Origin: Paracoccaceae bacterium
GTDB taxonomy: Bacteria > Pseudomonadota > Alphaproteobacteria > Rhodobacterales > Rhodobacteraceae
Direction: 5' to 3'
DNA: 64,000 bases
Assembly: GCA_017510335.1 (NCBI GenBank)
Contig: JAFWNM010000013.1
Coordinates: 270,633 to 334,632 of the forward strand
Shown: one piece after another, positions 24,803 through 34,239 of the stretch
How the letters are laid out: each line of letters starts with the position of its first letter
How positions within the stretch are numbered: the stretch's first letter is position 1
The notes under the pieces: model-generated
What the model was told of the DNA's origin: nothing
Databases searched by the model: none
Seen by the model: the letters and a program-made list of their open reading frames with translations, nothing else
Made by a program: the position numbers and the translations under genes

Positions 24803-25579
24803 TCATTCCTGCGCCAACAGGGCCTTCACACGCTGCGCTTCCTGCGCCATGCCCCATGGCGGGTTCAGCACCACCAGCCCCGCGCCCACCATGCGGTGCC
24901 CCTTGCGCACAGGCGCAAAGCCGATCTCGAACACTGCCGCATCCGGGTGGTCTTGCCCGATGCGCGCCAGCATCGGCCCATGCAGCCCGGCCTGAAGCAC
25001 CGGATACCACAGCATCAGCACACCCACATTCCACTTGCGCCGCAGATCGCCCAGCAGCTTGGGCAAGCGGGCGTAATCCTCCTTCACCTCGTAGGAGGGG
25101 TCAATCATCAGCACCCCGCGCCGGGGCGTGGGCGGGCAAATTGACAGCGCCATGTCCAGCCCGTCTTCTTGGCGCAAATGCGCACCCGAACCCGCCATGT
25201 GCATGCGCAACGCAGCAAATTCGCGCGGGTGCAGTTCGGCCAAGGTCAGGCTGTCTTGCGCGCGCAACAGGCGCGCGGCAATCAGCGGGGACCCGGGATA
25301 GGCCGCGCCCCCGTGCTGCGCACGAATGGCATTCAGCGCGACACTATAGGGATGGTCCGGGGCAAAACGCGCCTGCATGCGCGCGATCCCGGCCGCAGCT
25401 TCGCCGGTTTTCAGCGCTTCGGGGGCATCGAGCGCATACAACCCCCGCCCCGCATGCGTTTCAATATAGCTTAGCGGTTTATCCTTGGCTGTCAGATAGG
25501 CCAGCACCCACGCCAGAAGCGCGTGTTTCTGGACATCCGCCAGATTTCCGGCATGGTAGATATGTTGATAGGACAGCAT
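24803..25579 (-). CDS. rlmJ: 23S rRNA (adenine-N6)-methyltransferase RlmJ
   Basis: A 258-aa SAM-dependent methyltransferase for A2030 of 23S rRNA. The start MLSYQHIYHAGNLADVQKHALL is the conserved RlmJ N-terminus, so the ATG at 25579 is used although the frame stays open upstream. The SAM-binding IETHAGRGLYAL and the catalytic DPSYEVKEDY (DPPY-like, with S for the second P) are visible. Monocistronic, between rpsA and a lipoprotein gene. Confidence 0.92.
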   Translation of the reverse strand: MLSYQHIYHAGNLADVQKHALLAWVLAYLTAKDKPLSYIETHAGRGLYALDAPEALKTGEAAAGIARMQARFAPDHPYSVALNAIRAQHGGAAYPGSPLIAARLLRAQDSLTLAELHPREFAALRMHMAGSGAHLRQEDGLDMALSICPPTPRRGVLMIDPSYEVKEDYARLPKLLGDLRRKWNVGVLMLWYPVLQAGLHGPMLARIGQDHPDAAVFEIGFAPVRKGHRMVGAGLVVLNPPWGMAQEAQRVKALLAQE

Positions 25580-25678
25580 GGCCTTGTCTTGCACTGAATT
25601 GGGGGCGCCTTCAATGGCGCAGCGGCGCGCGCGCCGCAATTTCCGCCCGCGCGCCCCCAACCGTCGCCCTGTCACACA

Positions 25679-26533
25679 TCAGTCACCATGGGAAACACAG
25701 TTGTCCTGCACCCCGCGACAGCCCAGAAAAATCCCGCTCATGCCGTTGTTTTCATTCACCCCAATGTCGAATGTGCCTGCCACTTCATTGGCTTGCGGAC
25801 CGTAAAAAGCCCCCTGCGCACTGCCGCCCGCCAACTGGCTGTTGAAGGTGAATGTGCTTGCATCTGTCGTGGCGAACTGGCCGGTCTGGCGGTCAATTGT
25901 CACATTGTTGAACCCTGCGCGCACTTCCGTGGTGGTATCGCGCAAGGTGCCCGTCATGCTGCCCGACAACACACCGCCGTCAAAATTGACCGTCATGGCA
26001 ATGCCCCCTTCGGCAATACCGCCCTGTCCGCCGACAATGGCACCGGCCATGAAATGCCCGCGATAATCCTGCACCCCCTGCGGCAAGGCGGGGCGTGTGG
26101 CCACACTGCCGGGCGCAGAATGATAGATGCGATGATAAGACTGTGAAATCTGCCCATCCACAGCGTGATCCAGCCGCAAACTGCCCGCATAGGCATATTC
26201 GCCTGCCATGCGCCCTTCCAATGTGCCGGTTTCCAACGTTCCCGCCGGCCCGCCAGCCACGCGGCAGCTTGCGCCAGAGTAATCCTCGCAAATCACGATG
26301 GCATCTTTCAGAAAACCGTCTTCAAACTGAAATTGCACTTCGCCGGACTCGCGCAAACTGACGAACACGCGCGACGCGTCGCCTTGCGCCCCGACACCCT
26401 GACTTAAAACACTTGTGAAGCTGCGTGTCACTACGGGCGCGCCACCGCCACCGCCGCCACTGTCCCCACCGCTACATGCTGCAATGAAAAACGCTGCCCC
26501 CAACAGGGCCGCGCCTGAAATCACTTTGCTCAT
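25679..26533 (-). CDS. Surface lipoprotein with transferrin-binding-type beta-barrel
   Basis: A 284-aa lipoprotein. The ATG at 26533 gives a clean signal (MSKVISGAALLGAAFFIAAC, lipobox I-A-A-C) followed by a GGDSGGGGGG linker. The second half shows YRGHFMAGAIVGG...GGIAMTVNFDGGVLSGSMTG and later GAFYGPQANEVAGTFDIG, which matches the C-terminal eight-stranded barrel of TbpB/Slam-substrate lipoproteins. Ligand unknown; no TonB receptor or Slam gene is nearby. The two-Cys pair in CEDYSGASC may form a disulfide. Confidence 0.8.
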   Translation of the reverse strand: MSKVISGAALLGAAFFIAACSGGDSGGGGGGAPVVTRSFTSVLSQGVGAQGDASRVFVSLRESGEVQFQFEDGFLKDAIVICEDYSGASCRVAGGPAGTLETGTLEGRMAGEYAYAGSLRLDHAVDGQISQSYHRIYHSAPGSVATRPALPQGVQDYRGHFMAGAIVGGQGGIAEGGIAMTVNFDGGVLSGSMTGTLRDTTTEVRAGFNNVTIDRQTGQFATTDASTFTFNSQLAGGSAQGAFYGPQANEVAGTFDIGVNENNGMSGIFLGCRGVQDNCVSHGD

Positions 26534-26700
26534 AATCTGCCTCACTCGAAAAACCGCATCTTTTGCGCGGATTAAGGACAGAATCAGCATATCAGCGGGC
26601 AAAGTCAACAAGAACGGGCAACGCCACAGCGCGGTGTTGCAAGGACGACTCAGCTATTCAGGGGGGAACAAATGCCGCCAGCCCCTGCAGTGACCAGGGG

Positions 26701-27927
26701 TTAGCGTATCTCGCTTTGTGCAGGGCGCAGCGCCAGCCAGATCAAGGCCCCGCCCGCCAGCACCAAGAAGGGCAGCATCGCCATATTGACCAGTTGCCAG
26801 CCGGTTTCCGTTGTACCCCCTGAACAATTCATCAAGGACCCCGAACTCAGGGACGCCAGAAACACACCCCCGAAAACGATCATGTCGTTCAGGCCCTGAA
26901 CCCGACCGCGTTCTTCCACCGAATAGGATGCCGTCAACATGGATGTCGCGCCAATGAAGCCGAAATTCCAGCCCACGCCCAGCAGGATAAGCGCCAGGTA
27001 GAACTGCTCCAACTCCACGCCCGACATGGCCACTGCCCCTGCCCCCCCAAGGATGACAAGCCCCAGCCCCACGATATTGCGCGCCCCGAACCTTGCAATC
27101 AGATGGCCCGTAAAGAAGGACGGCGCATACATGGCCAGCACATGCGCCGAAACGATATTGGCCGCATCCGCAGTGCCGAACCCGCAGCCCACAACCGCCA
27201 ACGGTGTGGACGTCATGACCAGATTCATCAACGCATAAGCCACTGTGCCGCAAATGATGGCCACGGCAATGACCGGCGTTTGCAGCATTTCACGCCGTGA
27301 ACGGCCTTGCGGCAGGCTAAGGTCGGGTTTGGCAGGGGTCGGAATATCCAGCAGGCTTAGCAGCGCCATGCCCGCAAGGTTCAGCAAGATAACGCCAAGA
27401 TAGGTGGCCAGAAACGGCACGGGCATCGCCTCGGCGGTGAAGGACACCAGTTGCGGGCCAAAGACTGCCGACAAAAGCCCTCCCGCCATGACATAGGAAA
27501 TGGCCTTGGGGCGGAATTCGGGGCTGGCCGTGTCGGTTGCCGCAAAGCGGTAGAACCCGTTTGCCGACATATAAACCCCGGTCAGCAAGGACCCCAGCAG
27601 AAACAGCGTGAAACTGCCCAGCATCAGCGCATAGGCCCCGATGGCCGCACCCACGGCCCCTGCCCCGCAAGCAACCCAGAACCCCGCACGCCGCCCGTAA
27701 GCTTGCATGAACCCCGACAGTGGTGTGGCCGTCAGCATGGACCCCAGCACGATCAGCGAGATGGGCAATGTGGCCCAGCACGGGTTGGGTGCCAGCATTT
27801 GCCCCGCCAGCCCGCCAATGATGAAAATCACCGGAAGCTGTGCGCCCACGACCGCTTGCGCGGCCACAAGCACGATTACATTGCGCTTGGCGCGGGCATC
27901 ATCATGGGTTGCAATCATGTCTGTCAT
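26701..27927 (-). CDS. MFS transporter
   Basis: A 408-aa inner-membrane carrier with about 12 hydrophobic spans of the major facilitator superfamily. Loop motifs such as LSGFMQAYGRRAGFW (a variant of the G-x3-D-R-x-G-R-R motif between helices 2 and 3) are visible. The ATG at 27927 (MTDMIATHDD) is preferred over an upstream start because the extra residues overlap the divergent glycosylase region and look unlike a leader. The substrate cannot be inferred. Divergent from the glycosylase gene with an 80-bp gap. Confidence 0.85.
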   Translation of the reverse strand: MTDMIATHDDARAKRNVIVLVAAQAVVGAQLPVIFIIGGLAGQMLAPNPCWATLPISLIVLGSMLTATPLSGFMQAYGRRAGFWVACGAGAVGAAIGAYALMLGSFTLFLLGSLLTGVYMSANGFYRFAATDTASPEFRPKAISYVMAGGLLSAVFGPQLVSFTAEAMPVPFLATYLGVILLNLAGMALLSLLDIPTPAKPDLSLPQGRSRREMLQTPVIAVAIICGTVAYALMNLVMTSTPLAVVGCGFGTADAANIVSAHVLAMYAPSFFTGHLIARFGARNIVGLGLVILGGAGAVAMSGVELEQFYLALILLGVGWNFGFIGATSMLTASYSVEERGRVQGLNDMIVFGGVFLASLSSGSLMNCSGGTTETGWQLVNMAMLPFLVLAGGALIWLALRPAQSEIR

Positions 27928-28007
27928 ACGCGCAGGATTAGCCAATCGCTGTGCCAAGGAAAAGGGGAATTTTACATGTGCACCAGTTTGTCGCGCAGGG
28001 CGTGCTG

Positions 28008-28637
28008 ATGGTCGGGCGTATTCTGACATCTGATGACTGCATGGCCGAAGGGGCCGCCTGGCTGGCAGAAGCGGAGCCGCGCTTTGCCCACGCGCTGGCG
28101 CTGACCGGCACGCCCCCCCTGCGCAGGCGGGATGACGGGTTTGCGCAATTGCTGTCCGCGATTGTCAGCCAACAGGTCAGCACCCATGCCGCACGCGCCA
28201 TCTGGGGCCGGATGGAAGATGCAGGCCTGACCACGCCCGCCGCCGTTCTGGCCGCAGATGATGCGATGCTGCGCGCGCCGGGCCTGTCGGGGCAGAAAAT
28301 GCGCTATGCCCGCGCGCTGGCCAGTGCGGGCATTGATTTCGACGCCCTGCGCACCCTGCCCGACACCGAGGTGACCCGCATTCTGGTCGAGGTGCCGGGC
28401 ATTGGCCGCTGGACAGCGGAAATATACGCCATGTTCAGCCTTGGGCGCGCAGATGTGTTTGCCCCTGCCGATCTGGCCTTGCAGGAATCCGCGCGCCGCC
28501 TGTTCGGGCTGCAGGACCGCCCGCGAGAGGCCGCCTTGCGCACCATGGCAGACGCATGGTCGCCCTGGCGCACAGTTGCAGCGGGGCTGCTATGGGCTTA
28601 TTACCGCGTGGAAACCGACAGGGAAGGCATTTTATGA
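28008..28637 (+). CDS. DNA-3-methyladenine glycosylase II-like (AlkA family)
   Basis: A 209-aa base-excision repair glycosylase of the HhH-GPD superfamily. The helix-hairpin-helix VEVPGIGRWTAEIYAMFSLG (residues 128-146) is followed by the catalytic loop RADVFAPAD with the likely active aspartate D155. It lacks the N-terminal AlkA domain and the 4Fe-4S cluster of Nth/MutY, so it fits the short AlkA/Mag1 group that removes alkylated purines. Start at 28008 chosen because the upstream residues lie in the divergent promoter gap. Translationally coupled (ATGA) to the esterase gene. Confidence 0.88.
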   Translation: MVGRILTSDDCMAEGAAWLAEAEPRFAHALALTGTPPLRRRDDGFAQLLSAIVSQQVSTHAARAIWGRMEDAGLTTPAAVLAADDAMLRAPGLSGQKMRYARALASAGIDFDALRTLPDTEVTRILVEVPGIGRWTAEIYAMFSLGRADVFAPADLALQESARRLFGLQDRPREAALRTMADAWSPWRTVAAGLLWAYYRVETDREGIL

Positions 28638-29296
28638 CCCGTATTCTGACATCTGCCCGCAAGGGCGCACCCAAGGGGCAGGCAAAATCCGCCGTGATTT
28701 TCGTGCATGGTTATGGCGCGGATGGCGCCGACCTGCTGGGGCTGGCCGACCCGTTGGGGCCACATATGCCCCACACGGCCTTTTATGCGCCCAACGCGCC
28801 CGAACGCTGCACCGGCAACCCGATGGGGTTTCAATGGTTCCCCATTCCATGGCTGGACGGATCATCAGAAGAAGCGGCACTTACAGGACTGGAAGCGGCC
28901 GCAAACGATCTGGATGCCTTCATCGATCAGGTGCTGGCCGATGAAGGGCTGGAACCGGGCGCGCTGGCGCTGGTGGGGTTTTCCCAAGGCACGATGATCA
29001 GCCTGCATGTCGCCCCGCGCCGCAAGGACGCGCTGGGGGGGATCGTGGGGTTTTCGGGGCGGCTGATGCAGCCTGAACATCTGGCTGATGACGCGCAGTC
29101 TTACCCGCCTGTCCTGCTGGTGCATGGCGATCAGGACGAAATCGTGCCCCCGCAGTCACTGTCCGACGCCGCAGACGCCCTGACAGCGGCAGGGTTTGAA
29201 ACCTATGCGCATGTGTCCAAAGGCACCGGCCACGGCATCGCCCATGACGGTCTGTCCCTCGCGCTGTCGTTCTTGCGCGACAAACTGCCTGGGTAA
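28634..29296 (+). CDS. Phospholipase/carboxylesterase family hydrolase
   Basis: A 220-aa cytosolic alpha/beta hydrolase of the EstB/YpfH group. The oxyanion region VHGYGADGADLLGL, nucleophile GFSQG, acid HGDQDEIVP and the histidine in GTGHGIAHDG form the complete triad. No signal peptide is present. It overlaps the glycosylase gene by 4 bp. The natural substrate is unknown; short-chain or thio-esters are typical of the family. Confidence 0.88.
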   Translation: MTRILTSARKGAPKGQAKSAVIFVHGYGADGADLLGLADPLGPHMPHTAFYAPNAPERCTGNPMGFQWFPIPWLDGSSEEAALTGLEAAANDLDAFIDQVLADEGLEPGALALVGFSQGTMISLHVAPRRKDALGGIVGFSGRLMQPEHLADDAQSYPPVLLVHGDQDEIVPPQSLSDAADALTAAGFETYAHVSKGTGHGIAHDGLSLALSFLRDKLPG

Positions 29297-29427
29297 CAGC
29301 AGTCGCGGGGAATACGGCCCGCGCCACAGGTCGGGCCGTGGTCTGCCGGTCCGGCGTGGGAGGCGTTCACTTTATGCTGGCGGCATATTCCGGCATCAAA
29401 GGTTTGGCGTGTCGCTGGCAAAATCAG

Positions 29428-29474
29428 CAGGCCGCGGGACGGCCCACCGATGGCGCGGGCCACCTACGGCCTTG
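29428..29474. repeat. 47-bp intergenic repeat, copy 1
   Basis: The core from 29428 to 29474 matches 36640-36686 at 44 of 47 positions, and weaker similarity starts about 30 bp earlier (AAAGG(T/C)TTGGC). It lies in the 214-bp gap between the esterase and the pentapeptide-repeat gene, downstream of a hairpin ACGGCCCG/CGGGCCGT (29314-29339). Both copies have the same orientation and lie outside genes. Confidence 0.7.
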
Positions 29475-29510
29475 GCTCCGTGCTTTTGGGTGCTCTAAGG
29501 GGTGCTGGGG

Positions 29511-31328
29511 TCAGGATTGAGGTTTCGCGGGGGGCTTGTAGGTATCGGGATTTTCCCGCCATTTGCGCCATTCTCTCGGAAAGGAATTTTTTCCGATGTG
29601 TATTTTTAATTTATCTAGTGGCCAATTAGGAGGGCGCTCCAGCCCTTTTGGTAACTCGACACTGGCATCACCAAATGCAACAGAAACCTGCTCTTGTGTC
29701 ACGGACGCGCTAGTTAAATTTACATTCGCAAATGCTGCTCCCTCTAACTTCGCTCCTCTAAAATAGGTTTGATCATCTATCTGTACTCGCCGGAGATAGA
29801 CCCTTTCCATTCCAGTGTCGGAAAAATCGGCTTTTCTGATATCCGCATCAGTTAGTTTAACCCCCTCCATTCGCGCAACCGAACAATCAACGCCGGCCAT
29901 CCTTGCTCGCCAAAAACTTGTTCCTTGCAATCGGGCTAGCGTAAAATCTGCGCCCTCAACAAGCGCTCCAACAAGGCTCGCGCCTTCCATCCGGGATTCG
30001 TATAAATTTGCGCCTTGAATGAACGCGTCCCGCAAATTGACACCTTGCATCTCTACCCCCATGAGATCAGCTCCTTGTAAATGAGCTTTCTTAAATGCCG
30101 CACCTTGCAAATGCGCGGGCCCGATCTTCGTTCCAGTCAGGTGAGCTTCATCAAAGTCAGCACCTTTCATCTGCGCCCATCGAAGATTGGCTCCCTCTAA
30201 CCTAGCATTCTCAAAAAGAGCCCCCGAAAACACAGCGTCTGATCCGTCGAATTGCTTCGATGACAAATCTGCTCGTTGCAGATTTGCCCCGCGCAGGTCT
30301 AGTCGATAGCCCTGATAGGCATCTAGTGTTTCGCGCCAAGCTTGTAGCCGTCGAAAATAAGTGTCGAGTTCCGTTTCGCTCAGAGCTTCATCATCAGGCT
30401 CCAATGTCAACTCTGGACATGGAAGATCAAAGGGCCAGACTGTATCGGAACTGGCCGGATATGGCCAAGCTGCCTCAACCTGACGCTGCATTGTATTTCG
30501 TCGTCCAATTACGCTCAGGGCCAACTGAACATCAACGCGAAGTTTAGGTAACGTTTCAATCCACTCCTGAATCTTTCCAGAAACAAACCTACAATGGAAA
30601 TCCAGCTTGCTGAGATGATCATCGCGCATTTTTGCTGTGGCGTCATTCTCGAGTGGAGACCAATCTTGCTTTGTGTAGTTTCGGGGCTTCTGATCATTGG
30701 AGTTCTCACGTATATAGGCACACAGAATTTCCATCACCCGCACATGATCGCGGCCCTTGTCGTGGCGCGTCGAATCCTGCGCGATGCGTTCCAGTGACAG
30801 GATCGCGCCAATGCGGACTTCGATATTGGGGGCGCTTAGCGTAACCTCTTCCCAAGGCTCAACTAAAACATCATCCCCATCAACATATGAGAACTCATCG
30901 CCCTTGAATACGAAAAGGCGTTCGACCTCTTCATACCCTTCCGGCCGCTTTGTGCGAATTGATATATTTCTACCAAGCTGCCTAACTTCTTTCTCCGCCC
31001 CCAACTGCTCCACCGCTTTGTTGATGCGGTCGGTCATGTGGCCTTCTTTCTGGAACATCACGGTCTGGTGTTTCAGCACCGTCCCCCAGATGACAAAAGG
31101 CGCACCCAGCAGGGCCACGACAAGGCCGCCGACGCCCAGCGACACCTCTCCGCCCCAGAACACTGTGCGGCCCAGCACAACGAAGGCACACCCGAGCGCC
31201 AGAACAAACAGCACGGCCACAACCACGGTCAGAAGCGGCCCCAAATGCCGCGCCACGCGCCAGTTCGGTGCATTGCTTACCCCAAGCCAGTCGGTCAGGG
31301 TGACATTAGGTCTGGTATCTTTGCTCAT
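29511..31328 (-). CDS. Pentapeptide-repeat membrane protein
   Basis: A 605-aa protein with two N-terminal membrane spans (about residues 30-85), a cytoplasmic helical region with GAILSLERIAQDS..RDHVRVMEILCAYIREN, and a C-terminal right-handed beta-helix made of about 25 A(D/N)LxX pentapeptides (for example LRGANLQRADLSS and KGADFDEAHLTGTKIGP, residues 345-550). The repeat half is clearly AT-richer than the surrounding genes, whereas the membrane part is GC-rich, suggesting a mosaic or recent acquisition. Function unknown; such proteins may scaffold or mimic DNA. Confidence 0.88.
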   Translation of the reverse strand: MSKDTRPNVTLTDWLGVSNAPNWRVARHLGPLLTVVVAVLFVLALGCAFVVLGRTVFWGGEVSLGVGGLVVALLGAPFVIWGTVLKHQTVMFQKEGHMTDRINKAVEQLGAEKEVRQLGRNISIRTKRPEGYEEVERLFVFKGDEFSYVDGDDVLVEPWEEVTLSAPNIEVRIGAILSLERIAQDSTRHDKGRDHVRVMEILCAYIRENSNDQKPRNYTKQDWSPLENDATAKMRDDHLSKLDFHCRFVSGKIQEWIETLPKLRVDVQLALSVIGRRNTMQRQVEAAWPYPASSDTVWPFDLPCPELTLEPDDEALSETELDTYFRRLQAWRETLDAYQGYRLDLRGANLQRADLSSKQFDGSDAVFSGALFENARLEGANLRWAQMKGADFDEAHLTGTKIGPAHLQGAAFKKAHLQGADLMGVEMQGVNLRDAFIQGANLYESRMEGASLVGALVEGADFTLARLQGTSFWRARMAGVDCSVARMEGVKLTDADIRKADFSDTGMERVYLRRVQIDDQTYFRGAKLEGAAFANVNLTSASVTQEQVSVAFGDASVELPKGLERPPNWPLDKLKIHIGKNSFPREWRKWRENPDTYKPPAKPQS

Positions 31329-31393
31329 CGAAAATCCCGCCGCTGCAATCGCGCCAGCCTATGCCAGCGCAGGGGGCGGGGCAAGCGCGGGGG

Positions 31394-32077
31394 TCAGGGG
31401 GTGACGACTGCGCCTGCGTCAAGGCGCACCACGCGGTCCATGCGGGCGGCAAGGTCCATGTTATGGGTCGCAATCAGCGCCGACAGGCCGGTGTCGCGCA
31501 CCAGTGTCACCAATGCGCCAAACACCTGATCGGATGTTTCGGGATCCAGATTGCCCGTGGGTTCGTCGGCCAGCAACAGGCTGGGTTCATTGGCCAATGC
31601 GCGGCAGAACGCCACGCGCTGCTGTTCGCCCCCCGACAGGGCTGCGGGGCGGTGGTCGGCGCGCGGCCCCACGCCCACACGCTCCAGCAGGTCGCGCGCG
31701 CGGGCATGGGCCAGCGCTTTGGGCACACCATTGGCCAGTTGCGGCAAAACGATATTCTCCAACGCCGAAAACTCCGGCAACAGATGGTGGAACTGATAGA
31801 TGAACCCCACTTGCCCGCGCCGCGCCGCTGTGCGCGCGTGATCGCCCAGCCGTGTCATATCAGCGCCGTCAATGACCACCGCGCCTGTGTCGGGCGTGTC
31901 CAGAAGGCCCGCGATATGCAACAGCGTGGATTTCCCCGCCCCCGAGGGCGCGACCAGGGCCACCACCTCGCCCCGGTCCAGCGACAGGGTTGCGCCGCGC
32001 AGCACGGCCACTTCATTGGGGCGGCCCGCGTTATAGGTCTTGGTGATGTCGCGCAGCGACAGGGCCTGATCATTCAT
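31394..32077 (-). CDS. lolD: Lipoprotein-releasing system ATP-binding protein LolD
   Basis: A 227-aa ATPase of the MacB/LolD type that drives extraction of lipoproteins from the inner membrane. Walker A is APSGAGKST, the signature [15 protein letters not shown], Walker [13 protein letters not shown]. The start at 32077 (MNDQALSL) overlaps the end of lolC by 8 bp and gives the usual length. With the adjacent permease it forms the LolCD complex; as in many alphaproteobacteria a single permease gene replaces separate lolC and lolE. Confidence 0.94.
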   Translation of the reverse strand: MNDQALSLRDITKTYNAGRPNEVAVLRGATLSLDRGEVVALVAPSGAGKSTLLHIAGLLDTPDTGAVVIDGADMTRLGDHARTAARRGQVGFIYQFHHLLPEFSALENIVLPQLANGVPKALAHARARDLLERVGVGPRADHRPAALSGGEQQRVAFCRALANEPSLLLADEPTGNLDPETSDQVFGALVTLVRDTGLSALIATHNMDLAARMDRVVRLDAGAVVTP

Positions 32078-33356
32078 AGCGCAATGCCTCAACCGGGTTC
32101 ATGCGTGCGGCGCGGCGCGCAGGGAAAATGGTGACGATAAACGACAGCGACAGCGACAGGCCCACGGCCTTGAGCACATCTTCCAGCCGCAATTGTGCAG
32201 GCAGCGCATAGATGCCGCGAATGGACGGGTCCCAGACCCCCCCGCCGGCAACATAGTTCACAAAGCTGAAAATCGTGTCGATATAGATCGCAAACAGGCA
32301 CCCCAGCACCACACCGGCCGCAGTGCCCAGCACACCGACAGACGCCCCGCAAATGAAAAACACCCGCAACACCGACCCTTCCGACAGGCCCATGGTGCGC
32401 AAGATGCCAATGTCGCGGCCCTTGTTCTTGACCAGCATGATCAGCCCCGAAATGATATTCATCGCCGCAATCAGCACCAGAATGGACAGGATGACGAACA
32501 TCACGTTGTCTTCCACATCCAGCGCGCGCAGGAATGACCCCGCGGAGTCGCGCCATGTCCACAGCATGACACGTTCGCCACCCGCGCGCAGCAGGTCCAG
32601 ACGCATGCCATCAATCTGGTCGGGATTGGCGACCATCACTTCCAGCTCATCCGCCACACCGTCGCGGTTGAAATAGGTCTGCGCTTCGTCAAAGGGCATA
32701 TACAGCCGCGTGCGGTCAATGTCATAGCGTCCGGCGGTAAAGATATAGACCACCTCATAGGCGGAAATGCGCGGGCTGGTGCCAAAGGCCGTGCGCACCC
32801 CGTCAGGCGAGATGACGCGCACCGTATCGCCAAGCGCCACGTTCAGTTCCCGCGCCACCCCCGACCCGATGGCCACCCCTTCGGGGAAACGATCTATGTC
32901 GCCAAGCGCCTGTGTCGGGTCGGCCACGCGGGGAATGGTGCGCAAATCATCATGCGAGATGCCAAACACCTCTACGCCGGTATTGCGCCCATGCGCCGAC
33001 ACCATGACCTGCCCTTTGATCAGGGGGGCCACGCGGGTGACACCGCGCACAGCGGCAATGCGTTCGGCCATGTCCTGATAGTCGTCAATGACGCGACTGG
33101 TGCGCCCTGAATCGTCCACATGCACGGAAGAATAGACCGTCACATGCGCGTTGGCCCCCAGAATGGTGTCCACAAATTCCGCCCGAAACCCCGACCGCAC
33201 CGAAAGTGTGGCAATCAGCGCGAACACTGCCAACATGATGCCAAGGAACGAAATGACGGTCATGGCACTGACGCCGCCCTCGGCGCGGCGCGCGCGCAAA
33301 TAGCGCCATGCTATCATCCATTCAAACGGGGCGAAGGGGGCGGTATGTCCGGTCAT
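32070..33356 (-). CDS. lolC: Lipoprotein-releasing system transmembrane protein LolC/E
   Basis: A 428-aa permease with one N-terminal and three C-terminal membrane spans around a large periplasmic domain. The start [38 protein letters not shown] and the end [16 protein letters not shown] are diagnostic of LolC/LolE/FtsX-like lipoprotein exporters. It begins the lolCD pair and overlaps lolD by 8 bp. The gene supplies lipoproteins such as the two encoded elsewhere in this window. Confidence 0.94.
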   Translation of the reverse strand: MTGHTAPFAPFEWMIAWRYLRARRAEGGVSAMTVISFLGIMLAVFALIATLSVRSGFRAEFVDTILGANAHVTVYSSVHVDDSGRTSRVIDDYQDMAERIAAVRGVTRVAPLIKGQVMVSAHGRNTGVEVFGISHDDLRTIPRVADPTQALGDIDRFPEGVAIGSGVARELNVALGDTVRVISPDGVRTAFGTSPRISAYEVVYIFTAGRYDIDRTRLYMPFDEAQTYFNRDGVADELEVMVANPDQIDGMRLDLLRAGGERVMLWTWRDSAGSFLRALDVEDNVMFVILSILVLIAAMNIISGLIMLVKNKGRDIGILRTMGLSEGSVLRVFFICGASVGVLGTAAGVVLGCLFAIYIDTIFSFVNYVAGGGVWDPSIRGIYALPAQLRLEDVLKAVGLSLSLSFIVTIFPARRAARMNPVEALRYE

Positions 33357-33467
33357 GCGGCGTCCTGCTGCGAAGTTGAGGCAACCTCATAGGATTGACG
33401 CCCAAGGTCAAGCCCAAAGCAGTGCAGGCTCACATCTCGGTGACGTTGCAGCGCGCGCGGGGCGGCG

Positions 33468-34034
33468 TCACAGCCGTGGCGCGTGGTGCAGGATGACGGG
33501 CACGACCAGGTCTTCCTCATCCAGCAGATGGCGGTTCAGGAAACGCTCGAACCCGTCCAGCTGCGCCAGCATGCGCGCGCCATTGGCGCGTGTGTCGGCG
33601 TTCTTGTCACCAAGGGCGCGCAAATGCGTGTTGGCCGCATCGGTCAGCGCCGCCAGTTCGCTGTCCAGCGCGTGGTGGTCGGCATCCAGCAGGTCGAACC
33701 CTTTGGCAAGGCGCGGTTCTGCCGCCGACAGGGCGGGGAAATAATGCGCATCCTCGATCTGGTGGTGGCCATGCAATTCATTGATCAGGAACCCGCCCAG
33801 ACGCGCCGTTTGCTGGCCATGCGCACGCGCGTCGCGCCCCTTGTCCAAAAAGGTGCGTGTGTCGGCCTGCCACTGCCCCAAGGCCTGCCGGAACATCATA
33901 TGGCGTTCCAGCCAGAAACGGGTCAAACCGTCGAAATTCCGGTGGCTTTGCCAGATGTCGCGCGGGTATTGCTCCAGCAATATCCGCAGGGCATCGGGCA
34001 GGCCGTCACGCCGGGTCAGGTCAGTTTTGGTCAT
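33468..34034 (-). CDS. Hemerythrin-like HHE domain protein
   Basis: A 188-aa cytosolic four-helix protein. Candidate iron ligands are the histidines in WQSHRNFDGL, NELHGHHQIEDAHYFPAL, DADHHALD and NRHLLDEEDLVVP, spaced as in HHE-type hemerythrins. The family binds a di-iron centre and is linked to oxygen, nitric oxide or redox stress, but the specific role here is unknown. Followed by an intergenic region with two strong palindromes rather than a regular terminator. Confidence 0.85.
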   Translation of the reverse strand: MTKTDLTRRDGLPDALRILLEQYPRDIWQSHRNFDGLTRFWLERHMMFRQALGQWQADTRTFLDKGRDARAHGQQTARLGGFLINELHGHHQIEDAHYFPALSAAEPRLAKGFDLLDADHHALDSELAALTDAANTHLRALGDKNADTRANGARMLAQLDGFERFLNRHLLDEEDLVVPVILHHAPRL

Positions 34035-34152
34035 GCGTCACTCCGTTTGCACCGGAAGGTAACGGTGTGGCTGCGATGGTCAATCGGTTAAGCTGTGCGC
34101 GGATGCAGGGGGATTGTGCCGCCATCGCACATTGACGCCGACACCGGGTTTC

Positions 34153-34233
34153 CCAAGGGGGGGCACCCCCCTTGGGGCGGGTTTGGGCTGCGGCCCATGC
34201 GCGCGAAGGGGGGTCGATCCCCCCGCCGCGCGC
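34153..34233. repeat. Two GC-rich palindromes next to proS
   Basis: CCAAGGGGGG-GCA-CCCCCCTTGG (34153-34175) and a longer hairpin GCGCGCG/CGCGCGC enclosing GGGGGG-TCGAT-CCCCCC (34199-34233), separated by 23 bp. The second ends 6 bp before the proS stop. Neither has a U-run on the proS strand; the second is followed by TTTT on the plus strand. They may act as mRNA 3'-end structures or be a dispersed palindromic repeat. Confidence 0.65.
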
Positions 34234-34239
34234 GCCTTT

